Shown: positions 7,946-15,617 of the stretch, in pieces
Position numbering within the stretch: position 1 is the stretch's first letter
Layout of the letters: the number at the start of each line of letters is the position of its first letter
DNA from: Gemmiger formicilis
GTDB lineage: Bacteria; Bacillota; Clostridia; Oscillospirales; Ruminococcaceae
Reading direction: 5' to 3'
Length of the DNA: 64,000 nucleotides
Assembly (NCBI RefSeq): GCF_900167555.1
Contig: NZ_FUYF01000013.1
Location: 1 to 64,000, forward strand
Translations under genes and position numbers: made by a program
Notes under the pieces: generated by a model
What the model was told of the DNA's origin: nothing
Database searches by the model: none
The model's input: only the letters and a program-made list of their open reading frames with translations

Positions 7946-9262
7946 ATGCTGTATGCTGTTTTAATGTACCCGCTGGCGTATTTTTATCTGCGCGGAGTGA
8001 TGTTTCCGCAGTCATATCCGGATTGGGGGATGCCGGTTTTTGCGGCGCTGTTCATTGTGTATGTGGACTGTGCCGCCCGTGCCGCGCACCGCACCGCCGC
8101 CAGGGAGACGCCGCTCTGGGCCGTATGCTGGATGGCGCTGGCTGCGGCGTATCCGTTGTACGGCTACCAGCCGGGGCCGCTGGGGGACTGGCAGTGGCCG
8201 GCATGGCATCTGTTCGCCGTCTGGTATGTGCTGGCACGGTGCGGGATGCTGGCGCAGGGGCAGAGCGGCAGCCTGGCCCCGCTGGACGCGCTGGCCGGAT
8301 TTGTCCTCCTGCCGTTCGGGAATTTCTTCCTGCGGGCGCGCACGGTCTTTGCTGCGCTGCGCACCCATCTGCAGGACCGCACGGGGATACGAAAAGTTCT
8401 GCGCCTCATCGTTACCGCAGCGGTGACGCTGGCGCTGTGCGGTGTGGCATGGGGGCTGCTGGCAGCAGCCGATGCCAACTTTGCCGCACTGGGGCAGCAG
8501 GTGTCCGACTGGTGGGGCAGGCTGCTGAACAATGTGAGATTCATTGACCAGCTGATGTATATCCTGCACTCACTCCCGGTGGGTGCGTGGCTGTACGGGC
8601 TGGTGGGTGGCTCCCTGCGCCGCAAAGCCCCGCCCACCACGGCGCAGCAGTGTGCCGCTGTGCTGGAAAACTGCCGCATTGTGCCGCGCACCACGGCGGT
8701 GGCGGCTGTAATGGCGCTGTGCGGCGTCTATGCGTTGTTCTTTGCCGTGCAGGCAGGGGAGTGGCTCGCCGCTGCGCCGCTGGGGCTGGACGCACCGGAC
8801 ACCGCCGCTTTTGCGGTGAACGGCTTCTGGGAGCTGCTGAAAATCCTGCTGCTCAATTTTGCGGTGCTGGCGGGCATACAGTTCTTTGGCCGTGCGCCGC
8901 TGCCCAAAGCGTTGGCCGCCGTGTTCTGCGGGTTCGGCGTGGCTTTTGCTGCGCTGGCAGCGGGCAAGCTGGCTGTCTATGTGACGCTCTGCGCCCTGAC
9001 GCCCCGGCGGTTCACGGCGGCATGGTGCCTGTTTGTTCTGGCCGTCTGTGCGGTGCTGGCGCTGGTGCGGGTGTTCAAGCCGATCCCGGCGGCGAAGCTC
9101 GCCATTTTTGCGGCAGCAGTCAGCTTTACACTGCTCTGCTGCGTGAATGTGAAGCAACGGGTCATTGATGTAAATCTGGCACGGTATGAAGCCGGGATAG
9201 ATGAGGAGCTGGATTGGGGCGTGCTGTGGGAGTGCGGGTATAAGGAGAACGCAGCGCGGTAG
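7946..9262 (+). CDS. Polytopic membrane protein of unknown function (DUF4153/DUF4173-like)
   Basis: A 438-residue protein with roughly ten hydrophobic segments and no enzymatic motif that I can recognise. The overall plan (several N-terminal helices, a Tyr/Trp-containing loop, C-terminal NLARYEAG...LDWGVLWECG) resembles the DUF4153/DUF4173 group of Firmicute membrane proteins, but this is a weak call. GAGGTG precedes the ATG at the right spacing. The TAG stop at 9260-9262 is, again, the TAG of a palindromic unit (9259-9284). Codon use matches the neighbours. Confidence 0.55.
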   Translation: MLYAVLMYPLAYFYLRGVMFPQSYPDWGMPVFAALFIVYVDCAARAAHRTAARETPLWAVCWMALAAAYPLYGYQPGPLGDWQWPAWHLFAVWYVLARCGMLAQGQSGSLAPLDALAGFVLLPFGNFFLRARTVFAALRTHLQDRTGIRKVLRLIVTAAVTLALCGVAWGLLAAADANFAALGQQVSDWWGRLLNNVRFIDQLMYILHSLPVGAWLYGLVGGSLRRKAPPTTAQQCAAVLENCRIVPRTTAVAAVMALCGVYALFFAVQAGEWLAAAPLGLDAPDTAAFAVNGFWELLKILLLNFAVLAGIQFFGRAPLPKALAAVFCGFGVAFAALAAGKLAVYVTLCALTPRRFTAAWCLFVLAVCAVLALVRVFKPIPAAKLAIFAAAVSFTLLCCVNVKQRVIDVNLARYEAGIDEELDWGVLWECGYKENAAR

Positions 9263-9458
9263 GGGCCGGGCATGCCCGGCCCGCGCGCGTAAGGCAAACA
9301 GGCGCTTGCGGGAAAGCCGCACGGAGGGGTCAAGACCCCTCCCTACAGGATGACGATAACGGGTGCTTTGTAGGGAGCGGTCTTGACCGCTCCGCGGGAT
9401 GTGTACGGCAAACGGCTGCCTCCCGGAAGGCCGCGGGCCGGGCATGCCCGGCCCCTAC
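9259..9458. repeat. Compound array: two opposed pairs of palindromic units
   Basis: Units lie at 9259-9284 (forward, core GGGCATGCCC), 9323-9346 (reverse, core GGAGGGGTC-AA-GACCCCTCC), 9370-9395 (forward, core GGAGCGGTC-TT-GACCGCTCC) and 9433-9458 (reverse, core GGGCATGCCC). The order is forward-reverse-forward-reverse. Both spacers contain GGCAAAC and CGGGAAAG/CCGGAAGG. Units two and three differ at paired positions (GGGG/CCCC versus GCGG/CCGC), so the stem is conserved. The array fills the spacer between convergent genes. Confidence 0.88.
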
Positions 9459-9465
9459 AAGGCAG

Positions 9466-9505
9466 CAAAAACAGGGACACCGGCCCTTGCGGGTCGGTGT
9501 CCCTG
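9466..9505 (-). terminator. Intrinsic terminator of galT
   Basis: On the minus strand a long stem (CAGGGACACCGACCC with GGGCCGGTGTCCCTG, TTGC-type loop) is followed by TTTTTGC. It lies directly after the galT stop. Confidence 0.9.
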
Positions 9506-9519
9506 CTTCTTATGCGATT

Positions 9520-11103
9520 TTACGCCTTCTTAAAGCCCACGCTCTGCATGAACCTGACAAAGGCGGCCTGACCGGCGGCGTCCTGCTTAAAGACACCGGC
9601 GTTCTCCAAAACATGGCTGAACACGGTGCCGATCTCGGCCTTGACGGCCTTGTTGGCGTCCTGCGGCTTCATGTGGGTGCCGTACTTTGCAATCAGCTCG
9701 TCGATCCAGTCGGCATGGACGGCCAGCGCGTCGCCCGCCTCGCGGCTGGTGTTCGGGCGCTGCCCGGCCAGAATTTCCGCGATCTGCGCGCCCTGATCCT
9801 TCAGGCGGGCGGGCAGGATGGCCAGACCCATGACCTCGATCAGGCCGATGTTTTCCTTTTTAATGTTGTGGTATTCCCTGTGCGGGTGGAAGATGCCGTC
9901 GGGGTACTCCTCACTCGTGCGGTTGTTGCGCAGGGCCAGGTCAAGGATGTAGCCCTCGGTCTCGTCGTAGTGCAGGATCGGCGTCACGGTGTTGTGGGGC
10001 GTGCCGTCGGTCTCGGCCAGGATGCCGACGCTCTCGTCGGTGTAGCTGCGCCAGGCGGACAGGATGTTGTTGGCAACATTCTGCATCTGCTGGCTGCTGC
10101 GGCCCACCAGACGCACGGCGGAGACAGGCCAGTTCAGGATGCCCGCCTTGACGCCGGGGTAGCGGATGTCGGTCATCGGCACGGCGATGTCAGCCTTCTG
10201 CATCGGGAAAACATACCGCCCGCCCTGGAAGTGGCTGTGGCTCAGGATGCTGCCGCCGACGATGGGCAGGTCGGCGTTGGAGCCGCAGGTGTAGTGGGGG
10301 AACTGTCCGACGAAGTCGAAAATTTCCGCCAGCGTCTGCTTGTTCATCTCCATCGGCTTGTGCTGCTCGTGCAGCATGATGCAGTGCTCATGGAAGTAGG
10401 CGTAGGGGCTGTACTGCAGATAGAACTGCTCACCCGCCAGCGTGATGGGCACAATGCGGTGGGTCTGGCGCGCCGGGAAGTTGATGCGGCCCGCGTAGCC
10501 GATGTTCTCCTTGCAGAGCATGCAGGCGGGGTAGCCGGATTTGGGCTGCAGGCGCTCAAGGGCAATCGTCTTGGGGTCCTTCTCGGGCTTCGTCAGGTTG
10601 ATGGTGATCTCCAGCTCGCCGTAGGGGGTGGCGGTGTTCCACTGGATGTTCTTGGCGATCTGCGCGGTGCGGATGTAGTTCGTGTCGACGCAGAGCTGAT
10701 AGAACCAGTCGGTAGCGGCCTTGGCGCCCTGCTTGACGTAGAGCTTGCGGAACTTCTTGCAGACCTCGCTCTCGCGGGGCATCAGGGCGCCCATCAGGCG
10801 GGTCTCAAAGTTGATGCGGTACTGGTTGACCGCGCCGTCGAACAGCTCCTTCTGCGCGGCCAGCTCGACCATCTCGTCCAGCAGGGCAGCGGGGGTCTCT
10901 GGGTCCTCCTTCGGGGGCTTGGCCTCGCTGGGGGCGGCCAGGGCCAGCAGATCCAGCAGGGTGTTGCGCGCCACCAGAATGTCCAGATCTTTGATGAGCT
11001 TGTGCTTGTGGCCAAAGCGCAGCAGACGCTCCACGTCCAACGCCAGGCGTGCGTCGCGCTGCTCCGGGGTCAGGGATGTGATGTCAAATTCATTCTTTGC
11101 CAT
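9520..11103 (-). CDS. galT: Galactose-1-phosphate uridylyltransferase, class II
   Basis: A 527-residue protein. It is much longer than the E. coli-type enzyme and typical of the Firmicute class II GalT. It exchanges UMP between UDP-glucose and galactose-1-phosphate in the Leloir pathway. The HIT-superfamily active site appears as HSHFQGG (family HxHxQ) after ADLPIVGGSILS. Motifs such as NADLPIVGGS and HPHREYHNIKKENIGLIEVMGLAILP are characteristic. The ATG at 11103 is preceded by ACAGGAGGG, so an upstream in-frame extension was rejected. A nucleotidyltransferase gene lies just upstream on the same strand, which fits a role in sugar-nucleotide metabolism. No galK or galE is seen in this window. 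Confidence 0.93.
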   Translation of the reverse strand: MAKNEFDITSLTPEQRDARLALDVERLLRFGHKHKLIKDLDILVARNTLLDLLALAAPSEAKPPKEDPETPAALLDEMVELAAQKELFDGAVNQYRINFETRLMGALMPRESEVCKKFRKLYVKQGAKAATDWFYQLCVDTNYIRTAQIAKNIQWNTATPYGELEITINLTKPEKDPKTIALERLQPKSGYPACMLCKENIGYAGRINFPARQTHRIVPITLAGEQFYLQYSPYAYFHEHCIMLHEQHKPMEMNKQTLAEIFDFVGQFPHYTCGSNADLPIVGGSILSHSHFQGGRYVFPMQKADIAVPMTDIRYPGVKAGILNWPVSAVRLVGRSSQQMQNVANNILSAWRSYTDESVGILAETDGTPHNTVTPILHYDETEGYILDLALRNNRTSEEYPDGIFHPHREYHNIKKENIGLIEVMGLAILPARLKDQGAQIAEILAGQRPNTSREAGDALAVHADWIDELIAKYGTHMKPQDANKAVKAEIGTVFSHVLENAGVFKQDAAGQAAFVRFMQSVGFKKA

Positions 11104-11220
11104 GATTGCCCTCCTGTAACGGTGTATGCGGTGTGATTCTGCTTCTGTTATAGTAACCATACCGCGTTTTGCCTCCGCTTTCCATAGCGTTGTGTGCCAG
11201 TCTTTTGCAATTTTCAACCA

Positions 11221-11270
11221 AAAGCGAAGCCCCGCTGTGCTGTCCGTCAGGACCTGCCGCAGCGGGGCGT
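11221..11270 (-). terminator. Terminator hairpin after the nucleotidyltransferase gene
   Basis: GCCCCGCTG (11229-11237) pairs with CAGCGGGGC (11260-11268). The minus-strand tail is TTCGCTTTT, which is weak. The plus-strand tail (GTTTTTGG) is better, so it may work in both directions. Confidence 0.6.
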
Positions 11271-11281
11271 TTTTGGCTGTT

Positions 11282-12211
11282 TTACTTCTTCAGATCGCTG
11301 AACAGATCCTTCTTGTACACGCCGTCGGCGACGAGCCGGGCAAAGCTGTCAATGACGGTCTGCTTGTCCTCAGCGTAGGTGACACCGAACCACTTGTCGT
11401 GGGTGGGCAGCACCTTGACGCTGACCTTGTCGGCGTGCAGCAGTTCATCAATGTAGATGGGCAGCAGGTACTCGGCCTTCAGCGGGTTGGCGGGGGCGGT
11501 CTTCTCGAAAAACTCCACAAAGCCGGATTCCAGCAGATCCACGAACTCGGGGGTCAGCGCCCACATGTTCATCGAAACAAGGCTGTCGATGTCGATGCTT
11601 TTGCCGCCTGCGGCTGCGCCGTCGGCGGTCTTTTCAATGCCGCCGGTCTCCAGCACGCCGGTCAGGTAGTGGGCGTCGTTCATCTGGCAGATGCCGCGGG
11701 TGACCGCGCCGTTGTCGCTCAGGGTGTTTTTCAGCACAAAGCCCGCCATGGCAAGGTCGCCCGGCTTGTCGGGTGTGTAGCCCTGCAGGAAGTCGTGCAG
11801 CCGGACGAACGCCTCCTTGCCGTAGTAGTCGTCGGCGTTGATGACGGCGAACGGCTCCTTAATAATGCCCTTGCAGGCCAGCACGGCCTGGCCGGTGCCC
11901 CAGGGCTTGGAGCGGCCCTCGGGCACGGAAAAGCCCTCCGGCACGTTCTCGAGCGCCTGGAACGCATAGTCGATCTCAACGCCCAGCCCGGCGCAGATCT
12001 TCTCAATGCGGTCACCGATGGCCTCTTTAAACGCCTCCTCAATGTCGTGGCGGATGATAAAGACGATCTTGTCAAAACCGGCCTCGATGGCGTCATGAAT
12101 GGAATAGTCCATGATGATCTCGCCGTTGGGACCGACGGCAGCCAGCTGTTTGATGCCGCCGCCGAAGCGGGAGCCGATACCGGCGGCCATAATCACCAGT
12201 GCAGTTTTCAT
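11282..12211 (-). CDS. Sugar-phosphate nucleotidyltransferase (NTP_transferase fold)
   Basis: A 309-residue cytoplasmic enzyme with the Rossmann-like nucleotidyltransferase fold. It has an N-terminal MAAGIGSRFGGGIKQL (the GxGxR...K signature for NTP and sugar phosphate binding), GTGQAVLAC and the metal-binding NADDYYG (about residue 112). It should couple an NTP to a sugar-1-phosphate. Which sugar is uncertain. Its position directly upstream of galT suggests galactose- or hexosamine-linked UDP-sugar chemistry (inference). AGGAGGAAACT precedes the ATG. A 46-base spacer with a small hairpin (ACACCC/GGGTGT) separates it from the upstream RING gene. Confidence 0.8.
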   Translation of the reverse strand: MKTALVIMAAGIGSRFGGGIKQLAAVGPNGEIIMDYSIHDAIEAGFDKIVFIIRHDIEEAFKEAIGDRIEKICAGLGVEIDYAFQALENVPEGFSVPEGRSKPWGTGQAVLACKGIIKEPFAVINADDYYGKEAFVRLHDFLQGYTPDKPGDLAMAGFVLKNTLSDNGAVTRGICQMNDAHYLTGVLETGGIEKTADGAAAGGKSIDIDSLVSMNMWALTPEFVDLLESGFVEFFEKTAPANPLKAEYLLPIYIDELLHADKVSVKVLPTHDKWFGVTYAEDKQTVIDSFARLVADGVYKKDLFSDLKK

Positions 12212-12257
12212 AGTTTCCTCCTAAATTAAACACCCTGCGTTGGGGTGTGGTAGCAAA

Positions 12258-13283
12258 TTAATATCCGGCCATGGCCATGGCGTACTGAACAAAGCCCGGC
12301 CCGGCCAGATTGATGACCAGCGAGGAGAGCAGCAGCACGATGCCAAAGTAGAGCAGCGCCGCCCAGATGCTGGTGCCGCCCTTTTGCAGCAGGGCATCGG
12401 TGCGGGCGTCGCCCTCGGGGTATTCGCTGTAGATTTTATCAATATTTTTCTTTGAGGTGTTGCGGTACAGCCAGACCGAGAAAAGCCCCAGCAAAATCCT
12501 GACGATCCAGTCCGCAATGGCACAGACGTCGGCGGCCACGGGCACCCAATGCAGCGGCATACTGCCGAACAGCGACGGGTTGAAGGTCGCCACAATGGCG
12601 ATGAGCGACGGCACGCTCAAAGCGAGGGACAGCAGGGCTGTCAGCAGACCCTCCTTCCACATCTTGCGGTAAAGCAGATAGGCAGGCCCGAACAGGAATG
12701 CCGACAGGCAGACTGCGACCTTCTGCTTCGTCATGCTCATGCGGAAAAACTGCATCAGGTAATACATCGGGCTGCGGCCCACGTAGGCGGCCCAGTCCTT
12801 GGCCTTGATGCCGTCGATGGTATCCTCGGGGCCGATCTCGCGGCGGCAGATGCCGCCGTTGTCGTCGTCGGTGTAGGTGTCGATGCGGGGGCCGGGGGTC
12901 GTGCGGCTGTTGTCGGGCTTATGCACGGTGGACGGGTCGCGGGCGTAGATCGGCACCTGCGCGTCCTCGTCCTTCGGGTCGGGTCGAGGGCCGTCGTCCT
13001 TCGGCAGGGGACAGCCGCAGTGGCTGCACTGCGCCGCGCCCGGCTGATTGTGGGTGCCGCAGTTCGGGCAGGTGGCCTCTTGCGCGGCTTTTTCGGCTTC
13101 GGGACCGAACTCGGGCTGCCATTCAAACCCGGCGGCGTGCTCCGACTTGTGCATACAGGCCCCGACCTTCTGCCAGCAGGCCCGGTGGTAGGGCGTGCCG
13201 CAGTCGGGGCAGACGACGATGTCATCCTCGTCGGTAAATGCCTGTTCACAGACAGGGCAATGGTTTCCTGTGTAACGTGTCAT
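12258..13283 (-). CDS. Prokaryotic RING-finger family 1 protein with zinc ribbon and DUF2628-like membrane domain
   Basis: A 341-residue protein. The N-terminus carries CPVCEQAF...VVCPDCGTPYHRACW (residues about 9-36), a Cys/His pattern of the prokaryotic RING family 1. A second zinc ribbon follows, TCPNCGTHNQPGAAQCSHCGCPLP (about residues 92-115), then a long acidic linker. The C-terminal third has four or five hydrophobic segments of the DUF2628 kind (KQKVAVCLSAFLFGPAYLLYRKMWKEG). Function is unknown. A role in protein interaction at the membrane is plausible, but ubiquitin-like ligase activity should not be assumed. It is the first gene of a minus-strand run leading to the nucleotidyltransferase and galT. 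Confidence 0.75.
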   Translation of the reverse strand: MTRYTGNHCPVCEQAFTDEDDIVVCPDCGTPYHRACWQKVGACMHKSEHAAGFEWQPEFGPEAEKAAQEATCPNCGTHNQPGAAQCSHCGCPLPKDDGPRPDPKDEDAQVPIYARDPSTVHKPDNSRTTPGPRIDTYTDDDNGGICRREIGPEDTIDGIKAKDWAAYVGRSPMYYLMQFFRMSMTKQKVAVCLSAFLFGPAYLLYRKMWKEGLLTALLSLALSVPSLIAIVATFNPSLFGSMPLHWVPVAADVCAIADWIVRILLGLFSVWLYRNTSKKNIDKIYSEYPEGDARTDALLQKGGTSIWAALLYFGIVLLLSSLVINLAGPGFVQYAMAMAGY

Positions 13284-13397
13284 GTGTGGTATCCTTTCCG
13301 TAACATAAGGCCATTATACCGCATCAAATGGATAAATGCAAAGAAAACATAAAAACTTTACAAGATAAACGGAAAAACGGGCTTTTACAGCGGAGTT

Positions 13398-13570
13398 GTA
13401 GGGAGGGGTCTTGACCCCTCCGCGGAACCTGACGGCTGTCGCAGACTGCCCCGGGACGCATATATGCGTCCCCTGCAAGCCTGCGGAAGGTCCGTAGGGG
13501 CGGCATATATACAGCCCGGAAACCTCGCCGCTGCCGATAACGGCCCGGAGGGGTCAAGACCCCTCCCTAC
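13398..13570. repeat. Four palindromic units in two opposed pairs
   Basis: Units: 13398-13423 (forward, core AGGGGTC-TT-GACCCCT), 13452-13476 (reverse, core GGGACGCATATATGCGTCCC), 13494-13518 (forward, decayed) and 13547-13570 (reverse, core AGGGGTC-AA-GACCCCT). They fill most of the 393-base spacer 13284-13676, which otherwise holds only the prfB promoter. Confidence 0.85.
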
Positions 13571-13598
13571 GAACCTTCATTATATATGATTTCCCCTC

Positions 13599-13627
13599 TT
13601 TACAACGCCCGCCAATTCGCTTATAAT
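13599..13627 (+). promoter_or_regulatory. Sigma-A-type promoter of prfB
   Basis: TTTACA (13599-13604), a 17-base spacer and TATAAT (13622-13627) lie about 50 bases before the prfB ATG. Confidence 0.75.
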
Positions 13628-13676
13628 GGTACTATGTAATTTTATGCCAACTTATGTGTGACGAGGGAAACGATAT

Positions 13677-14798
13677 ATGATTACGATTGACGAACTGAAA
13701 GCAAAGCTCGGCGGCATGAAGACCGCCGTGGATGACCTGCGCGACGCATTGTCCATCGAGGCCAGCGAAAAGCGCCTGGCCGAGCTGGAGCACCAGATGA
13801 CGATGCCCGGCTTCTACGATGACCAGGCCCGCAGCCAGAAGGTCATCAGCGAGATGGGCGAGGTCAAGAACAAGCTCGAGCGCTTCGGCAAGCTGTCCAC
13901 CCAGTATGAGGAGGCCGAGACGCTGCTGCTCATGATCGAGGAGGAGAACGACCCGTCCCTGGCCGCCGAGGGTGAGGAGGCCGTCAACGGCGTCGAGAAG
14001 TCCATCGACGAGCTGCAGCTCATGACGATGCTCAACGGCGAGTACGACCACAACAACGCCATCCTGACCTTCCACGCCGGTACCGGCGGCACCGAGGCCC
14101 AGGACTGGGCCGAGATGCTCTACCGCATGTACACCCGCTGGGCCGAGGCCCACGGCTACAGCGTCGAGGTGCTCGACGTGCTGGACGGCGACGAAGCCGG
14201 CATCAAGTCCGCGTCGATGATGGTCAAGGGCCCCAACGCCTACGGCATGCTCAAGAGCGAGCACGGCGTCCACCGTCTGGTGCGCATCAGCCCGTTTGAC
14301 GCCAACGCCCGCCGCCAGACCAGCTTCTCCAGCCTTGAGGTCATGCCCGAGCTGGACAACAACATCAACATTGAAATCAACCCCGCCGACATCGAGATGC
14401 AGGTCTACCGCTCCTCCGGCGCAGGCGGCCAGCACATCAACAAGACGTCCTCCGCCGTCCGCCTGATCCACAAGCCCACCGGCATCGTGACGACCTGCCA
14501 GACCCAGCGCAGCCAGCTGCAGAACCGCGAGTACGCCATGGAAATGATGAAGGCTAAGCTGTATCAGATCGCTTTGCAGCAGCACAAGGACAAGATCGAC
14601 GACATCAAGGGCGTGCAGAATGAGATCGCCTGGGGCCACCAGATCCGCAGCTACGTCTTTATGCCCTACACGCTGGTCAAGGACAACCGCACCGGCTACG
14701 AGAGCAGCAACGTACAGGCTGTCATGGACGGCGACCTGGACGGCTTCATCTTTGCCTACCTGAAGGCGGCCTCCCGCGGCGAACTGAAGGAAGATTGA
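13677..14798 (+). CDS. prfB: Peptide chain release factor 2
   Basis: A 373-residue class I release factor. It reads UGA and UAA codons and triggers peptide hydrolysis on the ribosome. The catalytic GGQ lies in SSGAGGQHINKTSSAVRL (about residue 250). The N-terminal helices (about residues 1-100) and the tail helix (YAMEMMKAKLYQ) are complete. The gene reads straight through the region around codons 20-30 with no in-frame TGA, so the programmed +1 frameshift that controls RF2 in E. coli and many bacteria is absent. GAGGG lies before the ATG. A MarR gene follows after one base and is presumably cotranscribed. Confidence 0.96.
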   Translation: MITIDELKAKLGGMKTAVDDLRDALSIEASEKRLAELEHQMTMPGFYDDQARSQKVISEMGEVKNKLERFGKLSTQYEEAETLLLMIEEENDPSLAAEGEEAVNGVEKSIDELQLMTMLNGEYDHNNAILTFHAGTGGTEAQDWAEMLYRMYTRWAEAHGYSVEVLDVLDGDEAGIKSASMMVKGPNAYGMLKSEHGVHRLVRISPFDANARRQTSFSSLEVMPELDNNINIEINPADIEMQVYRSSGAGGQHINKTSSAVRLIHKPTGIVTTCQTQRSQLQNREYAMEMMKAKLYQIALQQHKDKIDDIKGVQNEIAWGHQIRSYVFMPYTLVKDNRTGYESSNVQAVMDGDLDGFIFAYLKAASRGELKED

Positions 14799-14799
14799 T

Positions 14800-15270
14800 A
14801 TGAATGACCGTTTTATCCGGCTGTCCATCTCGCTGGCCCGGCTGCAAAAGGTCATCCAGCGCATCAAGGCGAGCGGCATGAGCCGCATTGAGCTGAAGGC
14901 CGGGCACACGCTGGTGCTCTGCCGGCTGGCCGCCGCGCCGGAGGGCCTGCGCTTCTCGGAGCTGACAGAACGGTGCGGTCTGGACCCGGCCATGATCTCC
15001 CGCGTGCTGGCAGAACTGGTGCGCAGCGGCCTGGTGGAAAAGCGCGCCGAGAGCGGCAAGTACAATGCCCTCTACCTGCTGACCAACGCAGGCCATGACC
15101 GCGCCGCCCGCGTGGGGGCTGTTGTGGCCGACGTAGAGCGCCGCGCCGACGAGGGAATAGACCCAGACGATTTAGCGACATTTTATAAGGTGCTCGACCA
15201 GCTGACGAGGAATCTTGAGGCTGTCGATGCCGACCCGGCGGAGGCGTTTGAGCCGCTGGAAATTCAATAA
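14800..15270 (+). CDS. MarR-family regulator
   Basis: A 156-residue protein with a winged helix-turn-helix (about residues 40-100: FSELTERCGLDPAMISRVLAELVRSGLVEKR, then the wing AESGKYNALYLLT). It starts one base after the prfB stop and ends in an acidic tail. MarR proteins usually repress an adjacent gene in response to a small ligand. Here the next gene downstream, a P-type ATPase, lies after a terminator and has its own ribosome site. Its target is not evident. Confidence 0.82.
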   Translation: MNDRFIRLSISLARLQKVIQRIKASGMSRIELKAGHTLVLCRLAAAPEGLRFSELTERCGLDPAMISRVLAELVRSGLVEKRAESGKYNALYLLTNAGHDRAARVGAVVADVERRADEGIDPDDLATFYKVLDQLTRNLEAVDADPAEAFEPLEIQ

Positions 15271-15281
15271 TGTACAAAACT

Positions 15282-15320
15282 GCCCGGCTGCCCCAAAACG
15301 CAGCCGGGCACTTGTTTTGT
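15282..15320 (+). terminator. Intrinsic terminator of prfB-marR
   Basis: GCCCGGCTGC (15282-15291) pairs with GCAGCCGGGC (15300-15309). It is followed by ACTTGTTTTGTT. Confidence 0.85.
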
Positions 15321-15394
15321 TCATATTTGGTGGGTATACTGAGGAAAATATAAGCGGCGGGCGTTATAATAGGCTGCCGTAAATCGTCTGTACT

Positions 15395-15579
15395 GTAGGG
15401 AGGGGTCTTGACCCCTCCGCGGCGCTGTGCGGTTGCCGCATAGTTGCGCGGAATGCATATATGCCGCCTGGTGCAGTTTCCGTCGCCCGTAACCTTCCCG
15501 GAGCGGTCAAGACCGCTCCCTACAAGCCGTTTTAAACAATTCCGCCGCCCTGTAGGGGCCGGGCATGTCCGGCCCCTGC
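15395..15579. repeat. Four palindromic units in a 347-base spacer
   Basis: Units: 15395-15420 (forward, AGGGGTC/GACCCCT), 15449-15466 (decayed, core GCATATATGC), 15500-15523 (reverse, AGCGGTC/GACCGCT) and 15552-15579 (forward, GGGCATGTCC). The spacer 15271-15617 holds only the terminator, these units and the ribosome site of the P-type ATPase. Confidence 0.82.
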
Positions 15580-15617
15580 CGCAATTTGATCCACCCCCGA
15601 AAGGAGCACCCCTTACT

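Noticed and set aside
9487-11136. A long open frame on the plus strand opposite galT (549 codons)
   Set aside because: It is the antisense shadow of a well-supported galT. Its composition (Gly/Val/Asp/Gln/His-rich) is what G+C-rich codons give on the opposite strand, and it has no ribosome site or recognisable domain.
13398-13570. Possible CRISPR array because of regularly spaced palindromes
   Set aside because: The units alternate in orientation, differ in sequence, and have spacers of unequal length that are themselves similar. No cas genes are near.
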